In this document: positions 26,570-33,933 of the stretch, piece by piece
How the letters are laid out: each line of letters opens with the position of its first letter
Numbering within the stretch: the stretch's first letter is position 1
Source: Cellulophaga tyrosinoxydans
Lineage (GTDB): Bacteria > Bacteroidota > Bacteroidia > Flavobacteriales > Flavobacteriaceae
Reading direction: 5' to 3'
NCBI RefSeq assembly: GCF_900176415.1
Contig: NZ_FWXO01000001.1
Coordinates: 798,775 to 862,774, forward strand
Length of the DNA: 64,000 bases
Notes under the pieces: generated by a model
What the model was told of the DNA's origin: nothing
The model's database searches: none
Seen by the model: the letters and a program-made list of their open reading frames with translations, nothing else
Position numbers and translations under genes: made by a program

Positions 26570-27268
26570 CTAAGATTGAAGTACTACTGGTGAACCTTTA
26601 TTGAAGTAATTTGAATGAAGAATATTATAAACAATCAAGTAAATAATAGTAGTATAAACTTGAACAGTTTGAAGAATTTGTAATACTATTTTTACCAATT
26701 CTTTTGGTAACACAAAGCTATAGTTGAATGCTTTTTTTAAATCATATTGAGTATCAAGATCTACCAGCATAGAAAGGAAAACCACTTGTTGTTGCTGGTT
26801 TGATGTTACCGCGTGAACAACCGATTTTCTAATGTGTTTAGTTTGCCATGGTAGGTTTTTAAATATCTCAAACTTAAAATGGGATTTATTTATGCCCATC
26901 AAATAAAAACCACCATCCATTGAAGGGCCTAGAACTAGTTTATTTTTATTTAATTCTTTCTCCGCTTTTAAGAGTGATGCGGTAGTAAGTTTGGGTGTAT
27001 CATTACCAATAGCAATAACATTGTCGAAGCCTTGTGACAAAACCTTGTGAATAGCATTGGAAAATCGTTCACCAAAAGAATTACCTAGTTGTTCTTTTTC
27101 TGTAAAATGAAAATAAGGAAGTTTGGTTTTCTTAACCGTTTGTATTGTAATGCCAGTAAGTGTATCAAATAATTTTTGACCATTAACAATAGCCTTATGC
27201 TTTAACTCTTCTTTAGAAGAATTAGCAAAGATTATTATCGCTGTTTTACCTTGATTACTCGTATTCAT
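26570..27268 (-). CDS. TIGR04282/DUF2064 arsenosugar-type glycosyltransferase
   Basis: A 232-residue protein with a CofC/GT-A-like nucleotidyl-sugar fold: the F-A-N-S-S-K opening (about 14-19), IGNDTPKL (87-94) and GPSMDGGFYLMG (114-125) are the hallmark motifs of DUF2064 proteins annotated as arsenosugar biosynthesis glycosyltransferases. Family knowledge suggests transfer of a sugar to an arsenic-containing aglycone; this has not been shown for most members. It is the first gene of the minus-strand operon leading to susC, susD, symporter, fusion protein and arsS. The last ~35 residues are hydrophobic and may be strain-specific. Confidence 0.82.
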   Translation of the reverse strand: MNTSNQGKTAIIIFANSSKEELKHKAIVNGQKLFDTLTGITIQTVKKTKLPYFHFTEKEQLGNSFGERFSNAIHKVLSQGFDNVIAIGNDTPKLTTASLLKAEKELNKNKLVLGPSMDGGFYLMGINKSHFKFEIFKNLPWQTKHIRKSVVHAVTSNQQQQVVFLSMLVDLDTQYDLKKAFNYSFVLPKELVKIVLQILQTVQVYTTIIYLIVYNILHSNYFNKGSPVVLQS

Positions 27269-27600
27269 AATGCAATTCTATGCTAAATTTACGATAAAAA
27301 CATAGTAAGGGTTTGGTCGAAACATGATTTTTTACTTACAACATTTTCGATAATTAACATTTTAGGCTTTTCTTAGAAAACAAACTAACTGGTATAAATA
27401 GATTTTTTAATCTTTCTAAAATCATTTTAAAACAACCATAAAATGCAGCTAATATCTGTTATTCTACCACATTTACAATTAGAATTGCAACTGTTGCTTT
27501 GAAACAAACCCAGTAGTTTGTTTTTTGTGTGCCTAACAACGTATTAAATCTTTGAATTTATCAAATAAGCAATTAATTTTACACTACTTTCAATCCCGAA
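27269..27600. other. Divergent intergenic region with CAAAC/GTTTG palindromes
   Basis: The 332 bases separate the divergent arsenosugar-type operon and the patatin gene. No gene fits. It holds a perfect inverted repeat AAACAAAC-CCAGTA-GTTTGTTT at 27502-27523 and a half-matching copy at 27378-27399. No exact TAnnTTTG box was found for either gene; TATGTTTT (minus strand, about 27297-27304) is a near match. Confidence 0.5.
27502..27523. promoter_or_regulatory. Perfect inverted repeat, candidate operator
   Basis: AAACAAAC-CCAGTA-GTTTGTTT has 8-base arms and a 6-base centre, in a divergent promoter region. The same CAAAC-N6-GTTTG core occurs at 58339-58354, and a CAAACCA/TGGTTTG variant with wider spacing at 34757-34776. 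The arrangement suits a dimeric regulator such as a TetR protein; it is followed by a T-run, so a terminator-like hairpin is an alternative. Confidence 0.45.
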
Positions 27601-28377
27601 ATGAAAAATAAACTAGATAATTACAAATCTATCGGCCTTGTACTTTCTGGCGGAGGGGTACGCGGTATGGCGCATGTAGGCCTGCTAAAGGCAATGGAAG
27701 AATTTGGTGTTGAAGCCAAAAGTGTAACTGGAAGTAGCGTTGGAGCACTAGTAGGCGCACTTTATGCCAATGGGAATTCCATTGATGACATGCTTAATTT
27801 TTTCAAAACCACCCCATTATTCAATTATCAATTTTTAACCATAGCAAAGGCTGGTTTTATTGATACCGATAAATATGTAAATCTTTTTAAAACCTATTTT
27901 CCTCAAGATAATTTTGAATCGCTTCAAAAAGAACTCCATGTAGTCGCAACAAATATTCAAGACGGCAATGAAGTATTTTTTAATTCAGGTGAATTAATTC
28001 GGCCTTTATTAGCTTCAGCTGCTCTACCACCTGTTTTTAGTCCCGTAGAATTACAAGGGCAACTTTATGCGGATGGTGGAATTATGAATAATTTTCCTCT
28101 AGAACCTTTAGAAAAAAAGTGCGATTATATTATTGGAAGCAATGTTTCCATTATCAGCAAATTGGAGAAAAAAGACTTGAAAAACTCTTTTCAACTTACT
28201 GGTAGAGTAACTGGATTGATGATTTATGCCTCATCAAAGAAAAAAATTGAAGCTTGTGATTTGCTATTAGAATCACCTAGCTTAGAAAATATAGGAATGC
28301 TGGATAGAAAAGGAATTGAAAAAGCATTTACCATTGGGTACGACAATGCCTGCAGAACATTTGAAAAACTAAACTAA
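27601..28377 (+). CDS. Patatin-like phospholipase family protein (RssA-like)
   Basis: A 258-residue lipid acyl hydrolase with the Ser-Asp dyad fold. The oxyanion loop SGGGVRGMAHVG is at 16-27, the nucleophile elbow GSSVG at 44-48 with catalytic serine 46, and the D-G-G motif with the catalytic aspartate near residue 159 (Y-A-D-G-G-I-M-N-N). There is no signal peptide, so it is probably cytoplasmic, like RssA. It is a single-gene unit ending at a strong bidirectional terminator. Substrate cannot be inferred beyond an acyl ester or phospholipid. Confidence 0.93.
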   Translation: MKNKLDNYKSIGLVLSGGGVRGMAHVGLLKAMEEFGVEAKSVTGSSVGALVGALYANGNSIDDMLNFFKTTPLFNYQFLTIAKAGFIDTDKYVNLFKTYFPQDNFESLQKELHVVATNIQDGNEVFFNSGELIRPLLASAALPPVFSPVELQGQLYADGGIMNNFPLEPLEKKCDYIIGSNVSIISKLEKKDLKNSFQLTGRVTGLMIYASSKKKIEACDLLLESPSLENIGMLDRKGIEKAFTIGYDNACRTFEKLN

Positions 28378-28387
28378 TTTTGATGAT

Positions 28388-28431
28388 AAAATACAAAAGG
28401 AGAATAGTTGACTATTCTCCTTTTGTATTTT
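28388..28431. terminator. Strong bidirectional terminator
   Basis: A perfect 21-base-pair hairpin (arms 28388-28408 and 28411-28431) centred on AATAGT-TG-ACTATT, with A residues before and T residues after, lies between the convergent patatin and reductase genes and can end transcription from both sides. Confidence 0.85.
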
Positions 28432-28451
28432 TATTTTTTCCTTATTGTATT

Positions 28452-29501
28452 CTAAACATTGTCATAATCTATTTTCAATGTTGGTGTTAAAGGATGTGCT
28501 TGGCAAGTAAGAATTAAACCTTCGGCTATTTCGGCATCGGTTAAAATCTGATTTTTTACCATTTCAGCTTTTCCTTCTGTAACTTTTGCAATGCAACTGC
28601 TACAAACACCTCCCTGACAAGAATAAGGTGCATCAATATTTTCTTTTAAAACAGCATCTAAAACCAACATTTTCTTATCCATTGAAAATGAAAATGTTTC
28701 ATCGTCTACTACAACTTCAATTTGAGTTTTACCATCTAAATTCTCGGCCATGGTATCTACAGTATTCGATGAAGTAAAAAGCTCAAAGTGGATTTTACTT
28801 TTTTCAATTCCTGATTCTTGTAAGGTATCTGAAACTAAATCGATCATCTCCTCTGGGCCACATAAATAAAAGGCATCAAAAGAAACATTTTGAAACTTAT
28901 TTTTTACAATATAATTTACCGTGGACGTATCTATTCTACCAAAAAGAGCGCCTTCATGATTAACTCTACTTAAAACATGTTGCACAAAAAACCTATTGGT
29001 ATATTGCTTTTCAAGTGCTGCAATTTCTTTAGAAAACATTACTTCCTCGGTGTTTTGATTACCATAAACCAAAACAAAAGTGCTATTTAAATGGCTTTTT
29101 AGTACCGTTTCTGCAATACTCATAATTGGAGTAATTCCGCTACCTGCAACAAAAGCAGCTACATGTTTTGCGCTATTGGTTGGTTCAAAAACAAAGCGAC
29201 CTTCTGGCGGCATAACTTCAAGAACATCGCCTACCTTAATTTTTTCATTGGCATAGACTGAAAAGATACCATCTGTTACTTTTTTTACCCCCACCGTAAT
29301 TTTATTCGTAGCGGGCACTGATGAAATAGAGTAAGCTCTACGCAATTCAACACCATTAATTTCTTTACTAATGGTAATATACTGCCCTGCACTAAAACTA
29401 AAGACATCTTTTAAATTATCTGGAATAGCAAATGAAATAGCAACTGCGCTTGGCGTTAATTGCTGTACTGCTGAAACTTTTAGAGAATGAAAATCGCTCA
29501 T
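28452..29501 (-). CDS. PaaE-type ferredoxin/flavin reductase (FAD, NAD(P)H and 2Fe-2S domains)
   Basis: A 349-residue electron-transfer reductase. An N-terminal ferredoxin-reductase FAD domain carries the R-R-A-Y-S-I-S motif, a central NAD(P)-binding domain has G-S-G-I-T-P and Y-L-C-G-P-E-E, and the C-terminal plant-type 2Fe-2S domain has C-Q-G-G-V-C-S-S-C-I with a distal cysteine in L-T-C-Q-A. Domain order matches PaaE of phenylacetyl-CoA epoxygenase. No paaA-D genes are nearby, so it may serve another oxygenase or desaturase. ATG 29501 is chosen over an upstream in-frame start at 29534, which lacks family similarity and follows the proximal -7 box at 29517-29524. Confidence 0.88.
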   Translation of the reverse strand: MSDFHSLKVSAVQQLTPSAVAISFAIPDNLKDVFSFSAGQYITISKEINGVELRRAYSISSVPATNKITVGVKKVTDGIFSVYANEKIKVGDVLEVMPPEGRFVFEPTNSAKHVAAFVAGSGITPIMSIAETVLKSHLNSTFVLVYGNQNTEEVMFSKEIAALEKQYTNRFFVQHVLSRVNHEGALFGRIDTSTVNYIVKNKFQNVSFDAFYLCGPEEMIDLVSDTLQESGIEKSKIHFELFTSSNTVDTMAENLDGKTQIEVVVDDETFSFSMDKKMLVLDAVLKENIDAPYSCQGGVCSSCIAKVTEGKAEMVKNQILTDAEIAEGLILTCQAHPLTPTLKIDYDNV

Positions 29502-29516
29502 GTAATTTATTTTCAA

Positions 29517-29524
29517 CAAAATTA
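29517..29524 (-). promoter_or_regulatory. -7 promoter box of the PaaE-type reductase
   Basis: On the minus strand this is TAATTTTG, an exact TAnnTTTG box, with TTTT 19 bases upstream as a weak -33 element, 15 bases before the ATG at 29501. A second exact box, TATTTTTG, lies at 29559-29566. Confidence 0.5.
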
Positions 29525-29583
29525 CATAAAGCACAAACCATATAAAACTTAAAAGTTACAAAAATATTATACCTAAGATTCTT

Positions 29584-29604
29584 ATACATAAGAAAATTAT
29601 GTAT
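29584..29604 (+). promoter_or_regulatory. PadR operator candidate overlapping the padR promoter
   Basis: ATACATAA-GAAAA-TTATGTAT is a perfect inverted repeat with 8-base arms. It carries the ACAT/ATGT elements typical of PadR boxes and overlaps the first bases of the TATATTTG -7 box at 29602-29609. Binding here would block the promoter of padR and the three downstream genes. Confidence 0.65.
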
Positions 29605-29609
29605 ATTTG
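29602..29609 (+). promoter_or_regulatory. -7 promoter box of the padR operon
   Basis: TATATTTG is an exact TAnnTTTG box, 18 bases upstream of the padR ATG. No good -33 element was found at the expected distance, consistent with a regulated promoter. Confidence 0.55.
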
Positions 29610-29627
29610 AAACCAAGGTAAACGAAC

Positions 29628-29966
29628 ATGGGAAATTCAAAATTATACAAGGGCAGTCTTAACACCATAATTCTGAAGCTCTTAGAAGAGCAAGGAAAAA
29701 TGTATGGTTATGAAATAACACAAAAAGTAAAAGAACTCACCAAAGGTGAGCTAAATATTACAGAAGGTGCCCTCTACCCTGCGTTACACAAATTAGAAGC
29801 TGAAGGATTGCTTGATGTTGAAGTAGCCAAAGTAGATAACCGACTTCGTAAGTATTATAAACTTACGGAACAAGGTGAAAAAGAAACCGTAAACCGACTT
29901 GCAGAGCTAGAAGAATTTATCCGCAGCATGCAAAACTTGGTGAACCCTGATTGGAGTATTAACTAA
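29628..29966 (+). CDS. PadR family transcriptional regulator
   Basis: A 112-residue winged-helix regulator. The G-S-L-N-T-I-I-L-K-L-L opening, M-Y-G-Y-E-I-T (about 25-31), E-G-A-L-Y-P-A-L-H-K-L-E (about 46-57) and the K-Y-Y-K-L-T-E-Q-G wing (about 76-84) are the standard PadR motif series. It lacks the long C-terminal effector domain, so it belongs to the short PadR subfamily. It heads an operon of three related membrane proteins of unknown function, and a palindrome over its own promoter suggests autoregulation. It is divergent from the PaaE-type reductase. Confidence 0.95.
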   Translation: MGNSKLYKGSLNTIILKLLEEQGKMYGYEITQKVKELTKGELNITEGALYPALHKLEAEGLLDVEVAKVDNRLRKYYKLTEQGEKETVNRLAELEEFIRSMQNLVNPDWSIN

Positions 29967-29977
29967 ATTGTTTTGTG

Positions 29978-30625
29978 ATGAAATTAGTAAAACAAGACAT
30001 GCAAAATATTGATGCCTGGTTAAAAAAACGTGGCATTAAATATATGGATATCCGTTACGAGTTAATGGATCACTTAATTAGTGAGTATGAAAGCATGGAA
30101 AACTACCCTGATTTGGAAAGTTTTTTAAAAGAACGATTAGCGTGGTGTAAAAAGATAGCGAAGGACAAAGAAAAATCAACACACTGGAGTTATCAGAAAG
30201 AGATTTGGAAGCAATTGCTTGGTATTTTCAAAAACAAAAAAGCATTGTTTATAATACTCATTATGGCCATATGCTATTATACAATATTCCCATATTTGAC
30301 AACGAAACAATTTAAGTGGGCGGTTATTACTCCAGTTTTTATTCTAGTTGCCTATCAAATGTACCTACTAACATTTAAGTGTTTTAATACAAAAACGCAA
30401 AAAGAATCTGTATCCATCTCTCGCTTGGTTACCATTATTTCCACTCCATCTTTATTTTTGAACTTTTTATTTATGTTTCCAGATAAATGGATTAATAATT
30501 TAAATTTTTATATCCCATTTATAGTTTTTGCTGGATTGTTTAATCTTTCATCAATATTAGCATTCCATAGGAAAAGGAAACAGGTTGTAAAAGAATATGC
30601 ATTTTTAAAAGTGTATTTGGCATGA
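29978..30625 (+). CDS. Membrane protein of unknown function, first of three paralogs (PadR-linked)
   Basis: I do not recognise a named family. The 215-residue protein has an N-terminal soluble helical domain of about 70 residues with the motif E-L-M-D-H-L-I-S-E-Y-E (about 28-38), then four hydrophobic segments (starting near residues 86, 112, 145 and 172). The two following genes share this plan and motif. It starts 11 bases after padR; an in-frame GTG sits one codon upstream. Its end overlaps the next gene by four bases (ATGA), so the set is translationally coupled. A sensor or membrane-stress role is possible by analogy with PadR-linked membrane proteins of Firmicutes. Confidence 0.8.
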   Translation: MKLVKQDMQNIDAWLKKRGIKYMDIRYELMDHLISEYESMENYPDLESFLKERLAWCKKIAKDKEKSTHWSYQKEIWKQLLGIFKNKKALFIILIMAICYYTIFPYLTTKQFKWAVITPVFILVAYQMYLLTFKCFNTKTQKESVSISRLVTIISTPSLFLNFLFMFPDKWINNLNFYIPFIVFAGLFNLSSILAFHRKRKQVVKEYAFLKVYLA

Positions 30626-31263
30626 AGTTAACCCGAGACCAAATACATTTTATAGACACTTATCTTAAAAATTCAGAAATAGAATTTATTGATGTGCGTA
30701 TGGAAATGGTAGACCATGTCGCTTCAGAAGTTGAGGCTAAAATGACTTCTGAAAATCTTGATTTTTATAATGCTTTTAAAAACTACATGATAATCAATAA
30801 AAAGGTGCATCTAAAAGACAATAAAAAATTTACAAAAACTACCGATTTAAAAGTATTAAAAGCACTAGGTAAGTTTTTATTAAAACCAAGTTCATTTGTG
30901 CTGTTAATAAGCTTTTTTGCGCTATTTAAACTAATTTCTAACTATTTTGATGTTACAATTATATTAAAAGTTGCCCCTATAACAATACTTCTTTCTTTGG
31001 GTGTTTTTTACTTTATTAGTGTTCGTGCTCGTAAAAAAGAACGATACTCCGGTTTAGAACGTATTGGATTAATTTTGATGTGTATCACTCAATTGGTTCA
31101 AGTTTTGTTTAATCCAAGTCTTCAAAAAAACCCATTGGGAAGTAATCTAAACCTAAATATAATTTTGGTTTCAATCTTTTTAGTCTTGGCGATATGCTTT
31201 GTCCAACTTGTTTTAAAATACAGAAAAGAATATGCTACACTTTATAAAAAAGCTTTAGTATGA
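30622..31263 (+). CDS. Membrane protein of unknown function, second PadR-linked paralog
   Basis: A 213-residue protein with the same architecture as its neighbours: a soluble N-terminal domain containing E-M-V-D-H-V-A-S-E-V-E (28-38), followed by four membrane segments. The opening K-L-T-R-D-Q-I is close to K-L-T-E-D-Q-I of the third paralog, so these two are likely the closer pair. It overlaps both neighbours by four bases (ATGA at each end). There are no catalytic or transport motifs. Function unknown. Confidence 0.8.
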   Translation: MKLTRDQIHFIDTYLKNSEIEFIDVRMEMVDHVASEVEAKMTSENLDFYNAFKNYMIINKKVHLKDNKKFTKTTDLKVLKALGKFLLKPSSFVLLISFFALFKLISNYFDVTIILKVAPITILLSLGVFYFISVRARKKERYSGLERIGLILMCITQLVQVLFNPSLQKNPLGSNLNLNIILVSIFLVLAICFVQLVLKYRKEYATLYKKALV

Positions 31264-31952
31264 ACAAACTAACCGAAGACCAAATCCAAGAACTGTACAA
31301 ATTCACAAGAGCACATTTTGTATATCATTTTGATTTACAAACTGAATTGGTGGACCATTTAGCTAATGGCATAGAAAGTTTACAAGCTAAAAATCCCCAT
31401 TTATCATTTCAAGAAGCATTAGATAAGGAATTTAAAAAATTTGGCATTTTTGGTTTTCAAGATGTAATTGCCGACCGCTCCAAAGCACTTTCTAAAAAGT
31501 ATTGGAAAATAATTCTACGCTTTTATAAAGAATTTTTCTCGCTCCCTAAAATTCTACTAACGCTACTATTATGTGTTCTTCTTTTTATAGTCCTTAAAGA
31601 AACTGCATTAGGATATCAGCAATACGCCATTACTGGGGTTTTTCTACTATTTTTAATTCCGGCAACTATTAAATTGGTTCGATACCATCGCATCCTAAAA
31701 AAGAAAGACCGAAAATGGATGTTAGAAGAAATGTTATTAGCCAACATAGGGATGATAAATTTTATTCAAATTCCAATTCAATTAATGAACATTAGGTTTG
31801 AAATAGAAAACAACTATATCATTCTATTACTATCAATTGCTTCAATAACATTACTCCTATTATTCTATGTTATGGTTTTTGTGATTCCTCCAAAGGCAGA
31901 AGAATTACTCGAAGAAACTTATCCTGAATATAAAATGATGTCGACTCTGTAA
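31260..31952 (+). CDS. Membrane protein of unknown function, third PadR-linked paralog
   Basis: A 230-residue protein with the motif E-L-V-D-H-L-A-N-G-I-E (29-39) in a longer soluble N-terminal domain (about 95 residues, with an added F-K-K-F-G segment) and four membrane segments after it. The D-H pair and the final glutamate are the residues common to all three paralogs. It ends the padR operon; DUF2059 follows after 42 bases and may be separate. Function unknown; the repeated gene suggests hetero-oligomers or different partners of one regulator. Confidence 0.8.
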   Translation: MNKLTEDQIQELYKFTRAHFVYHFDLQTELVDHLANGIESLQAKNPHLSFQEALDKEFKKFGIFGFQDVIADRSKALSKKYWKIILRFYKEFFSLPKILLTLLLCVLLFIVLKETALGYQQYAITGVFLLFLIPATIKLVRYHRILKKKDRKWMLEEMLLANIGMINFIQIPIQLMNIRFEIENNYIILLLSIASITLLLLFYVMVFVIPPKAEELLEETYPEYKMMSTL

Positions 31953-31994
31953 CAAATTCATTAGTTTTAACACCTATTCATCAAATACTCCATT

Positions 31995-32399
31995 ATGAAA
32001 AAATTATTTTTTAGTCTCCTGTTATGTGTTTCTTTTACGATAACTGCGCAAGAAACTTCAGCATCACAAGAAAAAGCAGTTGCTTTGATAAAAGCATCAG
32101 GAGGCGATAAAGCTTTTGAAGATGCCATTTCGCAAATAGGTGCTAGTGTTAGTTCCGAAAACAAAGAAGCGTATAATACTGAAGCGAAAGCAACTTTAGA
32201 CGAAATTTATACTAAACTCGGTACATTGTATACTGAAGAATTTACAGATGCAGAACTTGATGAATTGATAAAATTCTACGATACTGAACTTGGTAAAAAA
32301 CTAAGCGAAAAACAATATTTAATTTCTCAAAAAGCGATGATGATTGGTCAAACTTGGGGAATGCAAGTAGGAGCAATTGCTCAGAAATACGCTCAATAA
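31995..32399 (+). CDS. DUF2059 domain-containing exported protein
   Basis: A 134-residue secreted protein. Residues 1-19 are a signal peptide ending in T-I-T-A-Q; the rest is a helical DUF2059 domain with the conserved E-F-T-D-A-E-L-D-E-L-I-K-F-Y and G-K-K-L-S-E-K segments (about 77-101). DUF2059 proteins are periplasmic or secreted and of unknown function. It follows the PadR-linked genes and precedes the DUF5687 exporter gene by 35 bases; whether it belongs to either unit is unclear. Confidence 0.88.
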   Translation: MKKLFFSLLLCVSFTITAQETSASQEKAVALIKASGGDKAFEDAISQIGASVSSENKEAYNTEAKATLDEIYTKLGTLYTEEFTDAELDELIKFYDTELGKKLSEKQYLISQKAMMIGQTWGMQVGAIAQKYAQ

Positions 32400-32434
32400 A
32401 TAACTCTTTGCCGAGAATAAAAATACCCAATAGC

Positions 32435-33907
32435 ATGTTTAAACATTTTATAAACTTACAATGGAAATCGTTCTTTAGAGCGGCGTCATTAAAAAGTAAT
32501 ATTGCCATTAAAATATTAATGATTTTCGCTGCCCTTTACATGGCAGTGGTTTTTATCGGCATGGGCGTTGGGGTCTATTTTCTTATTGAAGATCAGAACA
32601 TGGGTGATCCTTTTGATGTAGTTAATAAGTTCATGATATACTACATTGCCGTGGATTTAGTATTTAGGTATATGCTACAAAAAATGCCGGTTACTAATAT
32701 AAAACCGTTGCTTTACCTTCCTTTTAAAAAAGCGGAGATAGTTAATTTTTCACTTGGCAAAACCATATTGTCCTATTTTAATTGGTCTCATGCCTTCTTT
32801 TTTATTCCTTTTTCTATAGTGCTTTTAATGAAAGATTATAATCCCATAGGCGTAATTGGATGGCATTTAGCTATAATCGCACTTATTTATTGTAATAATT
32901 TTATAAATGTATTGGCAAATAATAAAGATTCTTTATTCTATGCCGCTATAGCTATTCTTGCTCTTTTAGGCGCTAGTCAGTATTTTGATTTATTCGATAT
33001 CACAGCCTTCACTGGGCCATTTTTTAATGCTATGTACAACTTACCTTGGCTGGCGATACTTTTAATCGCTGTTGCCGTGGCATTATATGTTGTTGCATTT
33101 CAACATTTTAAAAAGAATTTATACCTAGATGCTGGCTTGGCCACCAAACAAACCATTGCAAAAACCGAAGACTTAAGTTGGCTTAACAGATTTGGAAACC
33201 TCGGAACCTTTCTTAAAAATGATATTAAACTAATAAAGCGCAACAAACGGTCTAAAATGGCGGTAATTACAAGTTTTGTTTTCATTTTCTATGGTTTTTT
33301 ATTTTTTACAGGTGCCATAGAGGTTTATGACGGACCTATTTGGCGAATTTTTGCAGGCATCTTCATTTCTGGCGGGTTCTTGTTTAGTTTTGGGCAATTT
33401 GTACCAAGTTGGGATAGCTCGTACTATCCACTAATGATGAGTCAGAATATTAAGTACAAAGAATACCTAGACTCTAAATGGTATTTAATTGTTATAGCTA
33501 CCATATTAAGTACCATCATTGCATCATTCTACTTGTTTTTTGGTTTAGATGCCTATTTGGCAATTTTGGTAGGCGCAATGTATAATATTGGGGTAAACTC
33601 TTATATGGTTTTGCTGGGTGGCGCGTACACACGAACACCTATAGATTTAACTTCTGCAAAGAAAGCTTTTGGAGACAAACAATCGTTTAACCTAAAAACC
33701 ATTATGCTAACCCTGCCTAAATTAATATTGCCATTATTAATTTATGCTTTAGGACATTATTTAATAAACCCAACCGCTGGCTATATTTTTGTGGCACTCG
33801 CAGGAGTCATAGGATTTGCATTCAAAGGGTTAGTGTTCAAAAAAATTGAACAGATTTATAAAAAGGAAAAATACAAAACCTTATTAGCTTACAAACAAAC
33901 CAATTAA
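32435..33907 (+). CDS. DUF5687 family ABC-type permease
   Basis: A 490-residue polytopic membrane protein with about 11-12 hydrophobic segments. The start F-K-H-F-I-N-L-Q-W-K-S-F-F-R-A and the V-P-S-W-D-S-S-Y-Y-P segment (about 324-333) match DUF5687, a Bacteroidota family always paired with an ABC ATPase. The ATPase gene follows after 26 bases, so the two probably form an exporter. ATG 32435 is chosen; the frame is open for 27 more codons upstream, but that part overlaps DUF2059. Substrate unknown. Confidence 0.88.
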   Translation: MFKHFINLQWKSFFRAASLKSNIAIKILMIFAALYMAVVFIGMGVGVYFLIEDQNMGDPFDVVNKFMIYYIAVDLVFRYMLQKMPVTNIKPLLYLPFKKAEIVNFSLGKTILSYFNWSHAFFFIPFSIVLLMKDYNPIGVIGWHLAIIALIYCNNFINVLANNKDSLFYAAIAILALLGASQYFDLFDITAFTGPFFNAMYNLPWLAILLIAVAVALYVVAFQHFKKNLYLDAGLATKQTIAKTEDLSWLNRFGNLGTFLKNDIKLIKRNKRSKMAVITSFVFIFYGFLFFTGAIEVYDGPIWRIFAGIFISGGFLFSFGQFVPSWDSSYYPLMMSQNIKYKEYLDSKWYLIVIATILSTIIASFYLFFGLDAYLAILVGAMYNIGVNSYMVLLGGAYTRTPIDLTSAKKAFGDKQSFNLKTIMLTLPKLILPLLIYALGHYLINPTAGYIFVALAGVIGFAFKGLVFKKIEQIYKKEKYKTLLAYKQTN

Positions 33908-33933
33908 AAACAACAACGCTTTAAAATAACACC

